Shown here piece by piece: positions 63,765-64,000 of a stretch of 64,000 bases of DNA (position 1 is its first letter; the number at the start of each line of letters is the position of its first letter). Under the pieces are notes generated by a model. The model was not told the origin of the DNA, did no database searches, and saw nothing but the letters and a program-made list of their open reading frames with translations. Source of the DNA: UASB124 sp964446935 (GTDB lineage Bacteria > Babelota > Babeliae > Babelales > RVW-14); NCBI GenBank assembly GCA_964446935.1, contig CAYUQI010000001.1:1-64000 (forward strand), written 5' to 3'. Position numbers and translations under genes: made by a program.

Positions 63765-64000
63765 TGTTCAAATTCCTTTTTTAAAACTCGTTGATTTGAT
63801 GATGCGGGCCACGAATTGGTGACCAAGTCCTGCCGATATGGGCCGCAAACAATAAAATCGAGATTACTGGTCAGTTGTTGCGGCAATACCTCAAACTCTC
63901 TCCCTGTGTATAGAGCAATGGAAAGTTTTGTTGTTTGTTTAATGCGATTGCAAAGGTGAATAAGAAAATCAATTTGATCAGTTGGTTCTCCGCCAAGAAA
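63752..64000 (-). CDS. nrdG: Anaerobic ribonucleotide reductase activating protein NrdG, partial (5' end beyond window)
   Basis: An open frame of 82 codons plus stop runs from the window end to 63752. It reads FLGGEPTDQIDFLIHLC, then LYTGREFEVLPQQL, LDFIVCGPYRQDLV and SSNQRVL. That matches the C-terminal half of NrdG, including the GGEP motif of radical-SAM activases. NrdG makes the glycyl radical on NrdD. The N-terminal CxxxCxxC cluster lies outside the window. The gene precedes and overlaps nrdD by 13 nt, whereas nrdD first is more common. Confidence 0.88.
   Translation of the reverse strand, partial: FLGGEPTDQIDFLIHLCNRIKQTTKLSIALYTGREFEVLPQQLTSNLDFIVCGPYRQDLVTNSWPASSNQRVLKKEFEQWNL

Overview
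The window reads as chromosome of a low-GC, Gram-negative-type bacterium with an outer membrane (LptE-like lipoprotein, arabinose-5-phosphate isomerase for Kdo, secretin, predicted outer-membrane barrel). The gene mix fits Candidatus Dependentiae (TM6) or a similar host-associated lineage. It includes compact overlapping operons, a reduced type IV pilus set, a NagB-deacetylase fusion, and exported cysteine-protease-like proteins, one with an F-box-like segment. That placement is an inference from recall and was not tested by phylogeny. No rRNA, CRISPR array, insertion sequence or prophage was seen.

Region 1 (1-18309, almost all minus strand) is the information-processing core. In transcription order it holds tRNA-Tyr, tRNA-Gly, two tRNA-Thr, rpmG, tRNA-Trp, secE, nusG, rplK, rplA, rplJ, rplL, rpoB, rpoC, tRNA-Val, rpsO, pnp, rph, an exported dual-specificity-type phosphatase, an lptE-like gene, a holA-like gene and a Fis-type HTH gene. 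The usual tuf gene is absent between the Thr tRNAs and secE. RpoB carries an extra eight-cysteine, zinc-ribbon-like insertion near its N terminus.

Region 2 (18310-24199, minus) has sufB-sufD without sufC, mnmG and a DNA photolyase. Region 3 (24200-32967, plus) has an outer-membrane-type protein, then rpsU-rbfA-kdsD-prepilin peptidase, then pilB and a pilO-pilP-pilQ set. Region 4 (32969-38220) has a NagB-LmbE fusion on the minus strand and, on the plus strand, a tandem pair of exported proteins with a papain-order Gln-Cys-His-Asp signature. The second of the pair carries an F-box-like segment and a basic nuclear-localisation-like string, which makes them the best host-effector candidates in the window.

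Region 5 (38221-51576) holds gyrB, tadA, a DksA-type zinc-finger gene, tRNA-Thr(CGT), rpsI, a GlmS paralogue that has lost its catalytic cysteine, a PutP-type symporter, radA, tdk, an exported single-span membrane protein of unknown function, and an intact glmS. Region 6 (51947-61879, plus) is a surface-glycan cluster: UDP-glucuronate decarboxylase, UDP-glucose dehydrogenase, five glycosyltransferases and two methyltransferases. The two sugar-nucleotide enzymes together would give UDP-xylose. A large inverted repeat interrupts this cluster. Region 7 (61845-64000, minus) is a class III anaerobic ribonucleotide reductase, nrdD, with the 3' part of nrdG running off the window end.
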